In this document: positions 15,755 through 23,461 of the stretch, in pieces
Position numbering within the stretch: the stretch's first letter is position 1
How the letters are laid out: each line of letters opens with the position of its first letter
Origin: Mycolicibacterium sp. J2
GTDB taxonomy: Bacteria > Actinomycetota > Actinomycetes > Mycobacteriales > Mycobacteriaceae
Assembly: GCF_026240945.1 (NCBI RefSeq)
Contig: NZ_JAPFPY010000011.1
Coordinates: 1-64,000, forward strand
Reading direction: 5' to 3'
Length of the DNA: 64,000 nt
Made by a program: the position numbers and the translations under genes
Notes under the pieces: generated by a model
Told to the model about the DNA's origin: nothing
Databases searched by the model: none
What the model saw: the letters and a program-made list of their open reading frames with translations, nothing else

Positions 15755-16396
15755 ATGCGAGTGGAGCTGGCCTCCCTGGCACTCGTCATCGCCGTGTCGC
15801 CCGCCTCGGTGGTCCCGGCAATCCTGATGCTGCACACCCCGCGCCCCCTGGCGGCGGGATGGGCGTTTGCCGTCGGCTGGACGCTGTCCGTGGCGGCCGC
15901 AACCCGCCTGTTCGTGGGAATCGCCGGGCAATTGCCTGATGCCGGCGGTCCCTCGCCACCATGGATCCGACCTGCAGCGGTGGTGCTCGCGGTACTGCTG
16001 ATCCTCGCCGGCGTCGTCATTTGGATGCGCCGAGGACGCAGTCAACGTGCGCCGGCATGGCTGCGGGCATTGGACTCCGTAACTCCACAGCGCGCGTTGG
16101 CAGCCGCGCCGGTACTGGTGGCCGTAAATCCCAAAGTTCTCTCCGCCTGTGCTGCAGCAGGTTTCGCCACCAGCGCCACCACGCAGACAAGCCTGGGCCA
16201 CTGGGGTGATGTCGCGGGTTTCACCCTTCTCGCCAGCGCCACGGTGATACTGCCGGTGCTCAGCTACGCCATCTGGCGCGAACATATGAAAGAACCCCTG
16301 CTGAGGCTCAAAGTCGCACTGGAGCGCCATCATTCCGCGATCTTGGCGGTGATCCTGCTCGCCGTGGGGCTGATGTTGTTACTGCAGGCAGCCTGA
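15755..16396 (+). CDS. GAP-family (Sap/GPL-addressing-like) integral membrane protein
   Basis: A 213-residue protein with about six membrane segments (roughly residues 2-25, 35-55, 70-92, 120-140, 145-165 and 185-210). The opening Leu-Ala-Ser-Leu-Ala-Leu-Val-Ile-Ala-Val-Ser-Pro is typical of mycobacterial GAP proteins. GAP and Sap members assist delivery of glycopeptidolipids or sulfolipids to the cell surface. The lipid for this one is unknown. ATG 15755 follows AAGGTGGGG. An esterase gene follows 31 bp downstream on the same strand, suggesting an envelope-lipid operon under the divergent TetR. Confidence 0.78.
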   Translation: MRVELASLALVIAVSPASVVPAILMLHTPRPLAAGWAFAVGWTLSVAAATRLFVGIAGQLPDAGGPSPPWIRPAAVVLAVLLILAGVVIWMRRGRSQRAPAWLRALDSVTPQRALAAAPVLVAVNPKVLSACAAAGFATSATTQTSLGHWGDVAGFTLLASATVILPVLSYAIWREHMKEPLLRLKVALERHHSAILAVILLAVGLMLLLQAA

Positions 16397-16427
16397 AGAC
16401 GCTGCCCGTAATGTGAAGGAGAAAGCC

Positions 16428-17324
16428 TTGTCCGCACTCAGGTCCCACCGGCCGAGCCGACGGCTGCTCGCTCTGCAGAAGCTCATGCTGGTGGCGGCAT
16501 CGCGATCAGACGGTGTTCGGGATGTGCGCACGACGCGGAAAATCACCCGATCGATGGAGTCGGTCCAGCGGCGGGCGCACGGCGTCCAGGAGTCCACAGC
16601 CACCGTTGCCGGCGTGCCCGTTCGATGGTTCCGCCCGGCCGGTGCAGGTGCGGGGTTGATCTTTCACGTTCATGGCGGGGCATTCGTCGCCGGTAGCTCG
16701 CTGGCAGCCCGTGCCCACAGCGGCCTCGCTCGGCGGCACGACGCGGAACTGGTGAGCGTCGATTATCGGCTTGCGCCGGAACACCCGTTCCCCGCGGCCC
16801 TCGATGACGTGTGGGCGGTCTACTCGGAAATGGCGTGTCACCGCCCAACGGTCATTGTCGGGGAGTCGGCAGGGGGTGGACTGGCCATGTCTCTGGTACG
16901 ACGTGTGCTCGACCTGGGGGGTGATGCGCCCAAGGGTCTGGTGACGATGTTCCCCTGGGCCGACCTGACCAATAGTTCCGATAGCTTCGTGCGTAATGAA
17001 CAGCAGGATATGCTGTCTCGCAACGGTTTGTCGCGAAGTGCAGCAGCCTATGCCGGTCACCATGACCTCACGTCGCCCCAAGTATCGCCACTTTACGGCT
17101 CATTCGCTGGCTACCCTCGCACGCTGATCGTCGTTGGAACCCACGACTGTCTACTCGATGACTCCCGTCGTGTCACGGCCCGCATGCACGCTTCGGGCGT
17201 CGACGTCACGCTCGTCGAAATCCCAGGCGGATTCCACGGTTTCACCCTGTTGCCCACTCCGGAATCGAAAGAAGCCAGGCAGCAGATATCGACTTTCGTC
17301 GGTACAGCGCTGAGGGCTCACTGA
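16428..17324 (+). CDS. Hormone-sensitive-lipase-family esterase (alpha/beta hydrolase 3)
   Basis: A 298-residue HSL-type esterase. The oxyanion motif is His-Gly-Gly-Ala-Phe, the nucleophile Gly-Glu-Ser-Ala-Gly-Gly, and the catalytic Asp is in Gly-Thr-His-Asp-Cys-Leu-Leu-Asp-Asp. The His is in Gly-Gly-Phe-His-Gly-Phe. Asp-Tyr-Arg-Leu-Ala-Pro-Glu-His-Pro-Phe-Pro is diagnostic. Mycobacterial Lip proteins of this group hydrolyse short acyl esters. TTG 16428 sits six bases after AAGGAG; the GTG at 16413 would place that site inside the gene. Likely cotranscribed with the GAP gene. Its 3' end overlaps the convergent aldolase gene by 7 bp. Confidence 0.83.
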   Translation: MSALRSHRPSRRLLALQKLMLVAASRSDGVRDVRTTRKITRSMESVQRRAHGVQESTATVAGVPVRWFRPAGAGAGLIFHVHGGAFVAGSSLAARAHSGLARRHDAELVSVDYRLAPEHPFPAALDDVWAVYSEMACHRPTVIVGESAGGGLAMSLVRRVLDLGGDAPKGLVTMFPWADLTNSSDSFVRNEQQDMLSRNGLSRSAAAYAGHHDLTSPQVSPLYGSFAGYPRTLIVVGTHDCLLDDSRRVTARMHASGVDVTLVEIPGGFHGFTLLPTPESKEARQQISTFVGTALRAH

Positions 17325-17992
17325 GCGACACGGGCAGCCCGCGCCATCGACATCCTTACGGCGTCCAGGGCCCCGGCGGGGAAGTCGACCGCGCCGCCGA
17401 GCACGCGCGCCGCAAGCTCGGCCTCCGCACTTTCTTCTATGGCGATCAGCAGGTCAGCGGCCTGCCGCGGGTCGGGCCCGAACACCAGCACACCGTGGTT
17501 CGGCAACAGCACCGCAGAAGTGGTCGGGCGCTGGTGGAGGAGGTTGGCGATACCGCGTACCGAGGCATCCGAACCACGCGGGCCCCAGGGCGCCACCGGT
17601 ACCTCCTCGGCCTGCCCGAATCGCAGCATCGTCTCGGTGCGGCAGGGCAGCGGTTGGTGTGCGACAGCGAAGGCCGTCGCGGCAGGTGAATGGGTGTGCA
17701 GCACCGCGCCGACTTTTGGCCGGAGGCGGTAGACGACGCCGTGCATGTGCACGATTTCCCTGCTCGCCGATTCCATCCCCCCGCCGGGTACTCCCCCGTC
17801 GATGCCGACCACCGCAACCTGATCAGCGCGCAAGCCCTGCGCGAATCCCGGTGTCAACAGAAAGCGGCTCTCGTCCAAACGGGCGCTGAGGTTGGCATGC
17901 CCGGAATGCGACATCACTCCCGCTGCGAAAAGCCGCTCGGCGGTCTCAATCAGTAGTCCCGAGCGTTCCCGCACGCTCACTTCCTCGGTCAT
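17318..17992 (-). CDS. Class II aldolase/adducin-family protein
   Basis: A 224-residue class II aldolase-fold protein. The zinc ligands His-Thr-His and Pro-Asn-His-Gly and the catalytic Glu (Ser-Arg-Glu-Ile-Val-His-Met-His region) are all present, together with Gly-His-Ala-Asn-Leu-Ser-Ala-Arg. Such enzymes cleave sugar-1-phosphates or decarboxylate/epimerise related substrates. The substrate is unclear here because no sugar kinase is adjacent. ATG 17992 has GGAG six bases upstream; an ATG two codons earlier and a longer frame exist but lack spacing. It is divergent from a MerR-family gene with a MerR-like site between them. Confidence 0.8.
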   Translation of the reverse strand: MTEEVSVRERSGLLIETAERLFAAGVMSHSGHANLSARLDESRFLLTPGFAQGLRADQVAVVGIDGGVPGGGMESASREIVHMHGVVYRLRPKVGAVLHTHSPAATAFAVAHQPLPCRTETMLRFGQAEEVPVAPWGPRGSDASVRGIANLLHQRPTTSAVLLPNHGVLVFGPDPRQAADLLIAIEESAEAELAARVLGGAVDFPAGALDAVRMSMARAARVAQ

Positions 17993-18032
17993 GTTCATCT
18001 CCGATCGTGGTCCCTGGGCGCCAACTGTGCAC

Positions 18033-18050
18033 CTTGAACTAAGGTTTAAG
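18033..18050. promoter_or_regulatory. MerR-type operator between divergent genes
   Basis: CTTGAAC-TAAG-GTTTAAG is an imperfect inverted repeat (one mismatch). It sits between the aldolase start (17992) and the merR-like start (18072). MerR proteins bind such dyads inside promoters with long spacers. An outer CTTGA/TCAAG pair adds a weaker overlapping dyad to 18055. Confidence 0.5.
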
Positions 18051-18071
18051 TCAAGCGCCCGGGAGGCTTCC

Positions 18072-18446
18072 ATGCTCATGACGATCGGCACACTCGCCGA
18101 GCTCACCGGTGTCCCTGCCTCCGCCATTCGATACTGGGAACGTCACGGCCTACTTCCACAGCCCGAGCGCCACGGCGGTCAGCGTCGTTACCCGCCCGAA
18201 GCCGTGGATCGCATCGTGTTGCTCCGAAAATGCCAGCGCGCCGGCCTCAGTCTCGCCGACCTCGCCGAACTACAACATGACCGCACCCGCCGAACCGCCA
18301 TGATCACCGCCAAGCTCGCCGAAACACAACAGCGATCACTCGATCTGCAATACGCCAGAGAATTCCTGGAACACGCGGTTCAATGCAGCCACACCGATAT
18401 CCTCGCCTGCCCCAATTTCCGCGCCCAGATGGCAACACCGCAATAG
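18072..18446 (+). CDS. MerR-family transcriptional regulator
   Basis: A 124-residue MerR protein. The N-terminal winged helix reads Met-Thr-Ile-Gly-Thr-Leu-Ala-Glu-Leu-Thr-Gly-Val-Pro-Ala-Ser-Ala-Ile-Arg-Tyr-Trp. After that come the Arg-Arg-Tyr wing and a dimerisation coiled coil (about residues 75-110). The C-terminus has Cys-Ser-His-Thr-Asp-Ile-Leu-Ala-Cys-Pro-Asn-Phe, two Cys that could sense metal or redox state as in SoxR- or ZntR-like sensors. ATG 18072 is preceded by GGGAGG; ATG 18078 is an alternative. It probably controls itself and the divergent aldolase. Confidence 0.83.
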   Translation: MLMTIGTLAELTGVPASAIRYWERHGLLPQPERHGGQRRYPPEAVDRIVLLRKCQRAGLSLADLAELQHDRTRRTAMITAKLAETQQRSLDLQYAREFLEHAVQCSHTDILACPNFRAQMATPQ

Positions 18447-18501
18447 GGCGCACCGCGTTCTGGGGCCAATGCGACTGCGGCTCAGGCAGAAAAGGGCGCC
18501 C

Positions 18502-19215
18502 TCAGAGCGAGAAGGCCTGCGGCGGCCCCGCCAGGGTGGCTTTGGCTTGGAGTCCGATCGCATCGGCGATCTCGATGTCGCCCGCTTCCAGTCCGTCGAG
18601 GGCCAACTCGACCAGTGCGCCCGGTTCGGTGACCGCGCCGTCGGGGAACTCGATTCCGGCCGTTTGGGCGAAGTCGTACAAGGTTTGAGTGCCGATGAGA
18701 CCGGGCATGAGACCGACCACTTGTGTTCCCTGGCCGGCCAATTCGATGCGCACCCCGTTGGTGAGCCCCCACTCGGCCGACTTGGCCGCCGCGTAGGCGG
18801 TGTTGCCGTCGACCGTGAGCCAGGCGGCCGCCGACAGCACGTTGACGATCGCACCGCCGCCGTTGCGTGCCAGAACCGCCGCGAACGCCCGGATGACGTT
18901 CAGGGTGCCGAAGTAATTCGACTCCATCACCCGCCTGATCGCCTCCATGTCACCGGTCACCAGGTTGCCCCCCGCGGTGTCGGCCGCATTGTTGATCAGA
19001 ATGTCGACATCTCCCGCGATGTCGGCGGCAGCCCGTGCCGAGTCCGGGTCGAGGATGTCCAGGTGCAGCACCTCGGCCCCCGGGATGTCGACGAGCTCGG
19101 GCCGCCGCGCCGTGGCATACACCTTGGCCCCACGGGCCAGGAGCTCGGTGGCGAACGATGTGCCGATCCCGCGATTGGAGCCGGTGACCAACGCTGTGGC
19201 GCCTGCCAGTTTCAT
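18502..19215 (-). CDS. Short-chain dehydrogenase/reductase
   Basis: A 237-residue SDR. The cofactor motif Thr-Gly-Ser-Asn-Arg-Gly-Ile-Gly is at residues 10-17, followed by the Asn-Asn-Ala structural motif and the catalytic Ser ... Tyr-Ala-Ala-Ala-Lys near residue 150. It is slightly short for the classical SDR family (about 250). NAD(P)-dependent oxidoreduction of an unknown alcohol or ketone is expected. ATG 19215 follows GGAGGG, which rules out the longer frame to 19263. It diverges from a TetR gene whose two operator copies lie upstream of both genes. Confidence 0.83.
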   Translation of the reverse strand: MKLAGATALVTGSNRGIGTSFATELLARGAKVYATARRPELVDIPGAEVLHLDILDPDSARAAADIAGDVDILINNAADTAGGNLVTGDMEAIRRVMESNYFGTLNVIRAFAAVLARNGGGAIVNVLSAAAWLTVDGNTAYAAAKSAEWGLTNGVRIELAGQGTQVVGLMPGLIGTQTLYDFAQTAGIEFPDGAVTEPGALVELALDGLEAGDIEIADAIGLQAKATLAGPPQAFSL

Positions 19216-19248
19216 CTGCCCTCCGCAGTGTTCAGGTCCTACAAAAAG

Positions 19249-19262
19249 TGACCGGTCGGTCA
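19249..19262. promoter_or_regulatory. TetR operator copy 1
   Basis: TGACCG-GT-CGGTCA is a perfect palindrome just upstream of the SDR gene. The same half-sites recur at 19286-19299, 37 bp away centre to centre. Likely bound by the divergent TetR protein. Confidence 0.65.
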
Positions 19263-19285
19263 TGTTGCTCAGACTAGGTTGAAGA

Positions 19286-19299
19286 TGACCGCGCGGTCA
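19286..19299. promoter_or_regulatory. TetR operator copy 2
   Basis: TGACCG-CG-CGGTCA is a second perfect copy with identical half-sites. It lies 19 bases before the GTG chosen as start of the TetR gene, placing it where it could repress that promoter. Its position argues against the longer TetR start at 19279, which would put the site inside the coding region. Confidence 0.65.
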
Positions 19300-19317
19300 A
19301 CTTGGTACCATGCCCTG

Positions 19318-19920
19318 GTGACGTCCCCCGCTCGTGTCCTGCGCGCCGATGCTGCGCGCAACCGCGAGTCACTCCTGGCTGCCGCCGAGGAAGTGTTCGC
19401 CGAGCGTGGCGTCGAGGCCTCGATTGCGGACATCGCCCGTCGCGCAGGGGTCGCCAAGGGCACGGTGTTTCGCCACTTCGCCTCGAAGGAAGATCTGATC
19501 GCGTCCCTGGTCTGCGAACATCTGGTTACTCTCACCGACGCGGTGCACAGGTTGGCAGACGCCCCCGACCCCGAAGCGGCCCTGCTGGAGTTTCTGACCA
19601 TCGCCGCCGACCAACGACGCCAGCACGATTTGACCTACCTGCAGACGTACAGCGCCGGCGACGCCAGGGTGATAGCCATCCGCGATGAGGTGCATGCGGG
19701 GGTGGAGACACTCGTGGCCAACGCCCGCGCTGCCGGCGCAATCCGGCCCGACGTCACGGGAACCGACGTCTTCCTGCTGATGTGCGCACCAGTGCATGTG
19801 ATGGACGGACTGCCCGATCCGCCGCCCGACCTGTGGCGGCGCTACCTGGCAATCATCTTCGACGGATTACGTCCGGAAGGGGCGAGCGACTTACCGCTGC
19901 CTGCGCCCGAACTGTCCTGA
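19318..19920 (+). CDS. TetR-family regulator of the divergent SDR gene
   Basis: A 200-residue TetR repressor. The HTH reads Ala-Ser-Ile-Ala-Asp-Ile-Ala-Arg-Arg-Ala-Gly-Val-Ala-Lys-Gly-Thr-Val-Phe-Arg-His-Phe-Ala-Ser-Lys-Glu at about residues 40-65. The C-terminal helical ligand domain contains Cys and Met-rich helices. GTG 19318 is preferred to the TTG at 19279, so that the operator lies upstream. Autorepression plus control of the SDR gene is the simplest reading. Ligand unknown. Confidence 0.85.
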   Translation: MTSPARVLRADAARNRESLLAAAEEVFAERGVEASIADIARRAGVAKGTVFRHFASKEDLIASLVCEHLVTLTDAVHRLADAPDPEAALLEFLTIAADQRRQHDLTYLQTYSAGDARVIAIRDEVHAGVETLVANARAAGAIRPDVTGTDVFLLMCAPVHVMDGLPDPPPDLWRRYLAIIFDGLRPEGASDLPLPAPELS

Positions 19921-19957
19921 TCCGCAAGGCGTCTCACTCCCCCGGCGCCCCAGCTTT

Positions 19958-20926
19958 TCAGCGAACACCGTGGTCGGCATAACGCCCACCGACCACCATG
20001 TCGCTGAGGGGTTGCAGCTGCGCCAAGGCATCCTCGTCCAGTTCGACAGCCAGTGCGGCGGCGTTCTCGTCCACCCGATTTGCGTGACGGGTGCCGGGGA
20101 TCGGCACCACCGAGACGCCCAGCCGCTGCGCCTGCGCGTATACCCAGGCCAGGGCAACCTGCGCCGGCAGCACGCCGAGCCGCTCGGCCACCCCGCGGAC
20201 CGTATCGGCGATGACTTGATTCTGCCGGCTCGCGTCACCGGTGAAACGCGGGTTACGCGATCGAAAGTCGTTGGGGTCCAACTGTGTCGTCTGTACAGCC
20301 CCGGTGAGGAAGCCCCGTCCCAGCGGCGCATAGGGCACCAGGCCGATGCCCAGCTCGGCCATCACCGGAGTTACCTGCTCGACATCACGTGTCCACAAGG
20401 AGTATTCGCTCTGCACCGCCGCGATCGGGTGCACCGCGTGGGCCCGGCGCAACAACTCGGCGCTGACCTCGCTCAGACCCAGGTAGTGGACCTTGCCGGC
20501 GACCACCAAGTCGGCCATCGCACCGACTGTCTCCTCGATCTCGGTGTTTTGCGGTGGCCGGTGCAGGTAGTAGAGGTCGATGTGATCGACACCCAGCCGC
20601 AACAGCGATGCGTCGCAGGATCGCTTCACGTACGGCGCATCACCCCGGTGGACCCTGTTCTCGTCACCGCCGCTGCGGTCGATGCCGAACTTCGTGGCGA
20701 TCTGGACATCGTCGCGGCGGCCGACGATTCCGCGGCCCACCAGCACCTCGTTGTGACCGGAACCGTACTGGTCGGCGGTGTCGAGCAGGGTGATCCCGAC
20801 GTCGATGGCATGGGCAATGGTGGCGATGCTGGTGTCCCAGTCTGCGGCACCGTAGTACTCACTCATTCCCATGCAGCCCAGTCCCTGAGCTGACACGTCG
20901 AGACCACCGAGAGTGGTGCGCTGCAC
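19958..20926 (-). CDS. Aldo/keto reductase (AKR13/YhdN-like group)
   Basis: A 322-residue AKR. The opening is Leu-Gly-Cys-Met-Gly-Met-Ser-Glu-Tyr-Tyr-Gly. The catalytic set includes Asp-Thr-Ala-Asp-Gln-Tyr-Gly, Ala-Thr-Lys-Phe-Gly and Leu-Tyr-Tyr-Leu-His-Arg. The NADPH end is Pro-Ile-Pro-Gly-Thr-Arg-His. It resembles bacterial NADPH-dependent general aldehyde or aryl-carbonyl reductases. ATG 20926 gives the family N-terminus. It is the second of three AKR genes in the window; its substrate is unknown. Confidence 0.87.
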   Translation of the reverse strand: MQRTTLGGLDVSAQGLGCMGMSEYYGAADWDTSIATIAHAIDVGITLLDTADQYGSGHNEVLVGRGIVGRRDDVQIATKFGIDRSGGDENRVHRGDAPYVKRSCDASLLRLGVDHIDLYYLHRPPQNTEIEETVGAMADLVVAGKVHYLGLSEVSAELLRRAHAVHPIAAVQSEYSLWTRDVEQVTPVMAELGIGLVPYAPLGRGFLTGAVQTTQLDPNDFRSRNPRFTGDASRQNQVIADTVRGVAERLGVLPAQVALAWVYAQAQRLGVSVVPIPGTRHANRVDENAAALAVELDEDALAQLQPLSDMVVGGRYADHGVR

Positions 20927-21012
20927 GATCGTTCCTTTCCAGAGTTGTCACTGTATTGCCGAAGATAATCAACGATGGCGCGTACACAATGGGCGCAGTG
21001 CACCCACGGACG

Positions 21013-21321
21013 TCATGGGGCAGCCGCGATGACGGTCCTCAGCGGGGTGATATCCGTGAACGCTGCGATGTCGGCCACGACGGACTCCGACTCGGCAGCC
21101 GTCAGCGCACGATCCAGGCCCGCACGGTCGGCGAAGTGGCACAAACACATGGCCACCACGTCTGGCTTCTGACCGGACTCGACAGCGTAGAACACCTCGG
21201 CGCGCTGCAAACCGAACCGCCCCCATACCCGTTCTACGAGCGGAATATGCTGCGTGTCATAGTATTTCCGGTCGAACCGGCTGGCGCTGTCACCCACGTA
21301 AGTGACCATCAGAATGGACAT
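21013..21321 (-). CDS. EthD-domain small protein
   Basis: A 102-residue dimeric-alpha/beta-barrel protein of the EthD family. Key parts are Tyr-Tyr-Asp-Thr-Gln-His-Ile-Pro-Leu, Val-Ala-Met-Cys-Leu-Cys-His-Phe and the C-terminal strand Thr-Pro-Leu-Arg-Thr-Val-Ile. EthD proteins accompany ethyl-ether- or polyketide-type oxidations, and many have no known reaction. ATG 21321 lies eight bases after GAGAGG; the GTG three codons earlier is too close to that site. It lies between two AKR genes, all on the minus strand, perhaps one oxidative detoxification cluster. Confidence 0.72.
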   Translation of the reverse strand: MSILMVTYVGDSASRFDRKYYDTQHIPLVERVWGRFGLQRAEVFYAVESGQKPDVVAMCLCHFADRAGLDRALTAAESESVVADIAAFTDITPLRTVIAAAP

Positions 21322-21384
21322 CGAGCCCACCTCTCTTTCATCGATCCTGCTCCCGGTGCGCCGCGTCGACCGCTCCCACGATGA

Positions 21385-22458
21385 CTAGAACGGGATACGC
21401 GCAGCGGGGCGGCTGAAGTCGATCGTGTTCTCACCGAGGATCAATTTCCTCGTCATGGATCTGGCAAGGAATTTTTCGGGGAAAATGGCACCGGGGTCAC
21501 TGATCTTGTCGAGACGCGCCAACTGATCGGCTCCGAGCGTGACGTCGAGCGCATCGAGATTCTGCACGGCTTGGGACACCGTGCGTGCTCCGATGATCGG
21601 TGAGGTGACGGCCGACTGCCGCAACACCCACGCCAATGCGACCTGCGCCGGCGCCGCATCGATCTCGGCCGCGATCGATCCGACGACATCGGCGATCTCC
21701 AGCGCGCGTTGAGTCATATTGCCGCTGGAGGCGATCACGCCGGGGCGGGTTCCCGCTGCCGAGTCGGTGGCTCGATGTTCGAGATGCTCCTCGGTGTACT
21801 TGCCGGTCAACACGCCCCCGCCCAGCGGTGACCACGGCATCACGCCGAGGCCCAGTTCGGCTGCCATCGGAATCAATTCATGTTCGACGGTGCGCTGCAC
21901 GAGGCTGTATTCGATCTGCAGCGCGATCAGCGGCGACCACCCGCGCAAATCGGCGAGGGTCTGCATTTGAGCTATGCGCCAAGCCGGAGCGTCGGAGATG
22001 CCGACGTAGACCACCTTGCCGGTGCGCACCAAGTCGTCGAGGCCGCGCATGATCTCCTCTGGCGAGGTGGTGAAGTCCCAGGCGTGCACGTACAACAGAT
22101 CGATGCGATCGGTGCCCAACTGGCGCAGGCTGGTCTCGACCGATCGGATCATGTTCAGTCGGTGGTTTCCCCCGGAGTTGGCGTCGTCGGGGCGGCGCGA
22201 CATGGTGTACTTCGTCGACAGGACGAGCTGATCGCGTCGAGGGGCGATGAGTTCACCGACCAGGCGCTCGGATTCACCATCGGTGTAGTTCACCGCGGTG
22301 TCGATCAGATTGCCACCGCGCTCGACATAGGCGTCGAATATCTGTGTGGCGGTGTCGCGATCGGCGCCCCACCCCCAGCGCGTACCGAAGGTCATCGTCC
22401 CCAGCGATAGCGGGTGTACGCGAAGCCCCGACCGTCCGACAAGCCGGTAACTGACCAT
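21385..22458 (-). CDS. Aldo/keto reductase
   Basis: A 357-residue AKR. It reads Val-Gly-Arg-Ser-Gly-Leu-Arg-Val, Leu-Gly-Thr-Met-Thr-Phe-Gly, Leu-Ile-Asp-Thr-Ala-Val-Asn-Tyr (catalytic Asp/Tyr), Ser-Thr-Lys-Tyr-Thr (Lys), and Leu-Leu-Tyr-Val-His-Ala-Trp-Asp (His). The cofactor region is Pro-Ile-Ile-Gly-Ala-Arg-Thr. A large C-terminal extension of about 30 residues is present. It resembles Gfo-type/pyridoxal-like AKRs, with an unspecified carbonyl substrate. ATG 22458 has GGAGG nine bases upstream; the frame open to 22635 is not family-like. It diverges from an MmyB-like regulator gene. Confidence 0.87.
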   Translation of the reverse strand: MVSYRLVGRSGLRVHPLSLGTMTFGTRWGWGADRDTATQIFDAYVERGGNLIDTAVNYTDGESERLVGELIAPRRDQLVLSTKYTMSRRPDDANSGGNHRLNMIRSVETSLRQLGTDRIDLLYVHAWDFTTSPEEIMRGLDDLVRTGKVVYVGISDAPAWRIAQMQTLADLRGWSPLIALQIEYSLVQRTVEHELIPMAAELGLGVMPWSPLGGGVLTGKYTEEHLEHRATDSAAGTRPGVIASSGNMTQRALEIADVVGSIAAEIDAAPAQVALAWVLRQSAVTSPIIGARTVSQAVQNLDALDVTLGADQLARLDKISDPGAIFPEKFLARSMTRKLILGENTIDFSRPAARIPF

Positions 22459-22598
22459 TGAGTGTGATCCTCCCTCGCACTTCGTCGTTCGCACACCGAC
22501 GCTAGTCGGATACCGCGCGAACAGGGTGGCTGCAGTGCACCCACCATCGCCGATGACACGGCCAAATCGACCGCCAACGCGACGCTTAGACTGTCGGC

Positions 22599-23414
22599 AT
22601 GGGCAGCGATGGTCTCGGCGAGTACTTGCGAGCACGCCGCGCCGAGGTCTCCCCCGCCGATGTCGGACTTCCGAGCGCAGGCGTGCGCCGGGTCAGTGGA
22701 CTGCGCCGAGAAGAAGTGGCGCTCCTGGCGGGGATGAGCGTCGACTACTACATGCGCCTCGAGCAGGGCCGGGAACGTCACCCCTCGCCCCAGGTCGTCG
22801 ACGCGTTGTCCGTTGTCCTGCAACTCACCGACGACGCTCGCGAACATCTGTTTCGACTGGCAGGTCTGAGCCCTCAGGAGCGTGGCAACGTCAGCGCTCG
22901 CGTCGACCCAGCGCTACTCGACCTGCTCGACATGTGGCCGCTCAATCCCGCCTTCGTCTACAACCGAGCCTTTGACGTCCTCGCCAGCAACCGGATCGCC
23001 GATACCATGTTCCTGCAGTGGACGCACTCCAGGAACCTGATGCACGTAATCTTCACCGAACCCGACGCCCACACCTTCTACTGCAACTGGTCGGTTGTCG
23101 CCGAGGACGCGGTGGCCGCTTTCCGCCATGGGTTCGGCCTGGCACCCAATGACGTCCGCCTTCGCACGGTACGCGACGAGTTACTGGCAGCCAGCCCGGC
23201 CTTCGCGCAGTTGTGGAATCGTCACGACGCTCGACGGAAAGCACTGCAGCAAAAGATATTTCGTCATCCTGAGGTTGGAAAGATGACCTTGACCATGCAG
23301 ACCTTCGACGTCCGCTCCAGCCCGGGTCAGGAATTGGTGGTTTACCACGCCGAAGCCGGTTCCCCGAGCGCCGAGGCGCTGTCGTTGCTGTGCTCGTTGG
23401 CCGCTACGGAATGA
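22599..23414 (+). CDS. MmyB-like helix-turn-helix regulator (second copy)
   Basis: A 271-residue protein of the same architecture as the one at 8.4-9.2 kb. The XRE HTH (Leu-Arg-Arg-Glu-Glu-Val-Ala-Leu-Leu-Ala-Gly-Met-Ser-Val-Asp-Tyr-Tyr) precedes an MmyB ligand-binding domain with Trp-Pro-Leu-Asn-Pro-Ala and Phe-Arg-His-Pro-Glu-Val-Gly. It is divergently arranged with an aldo/keto reductase gene, the usual setting for a repressor of that enzyme. The ATG at 22599 begins the conserved region. No strong operator palindrome was seen in the 140-bp gap, only weak GGGTG/CACCC arms. Confidence 0.85.
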   Translation: MGSDGLGEYLRARRAEVSPADVGLPSAGVRRVSGLRREEVALLAGMSVDYYMRLEQGRERHPSPQVVDALSVVLQLTDDAREHLFRLAGLSPQERGNVSARVDPALLDLLDMWPLNPAFVYNRAFDVLASNRIADTMFLQWTHSRNLMHVIFTEPDAHTFYCNWSVVAEDAVAAFRHGFGLAPNDVRLRTVRDELLAASPAFAQLWNRHDARRKALQQKIFRHPEVGKMTLTMQTFDVRSSPGQELVVYHAEAGSPSAEALSLLCSLAATE

Positions 23415-23461
23415 CGCAACAACCTCTCCCGGCCATCGAACAGCCCTCGATACACTGAGCC

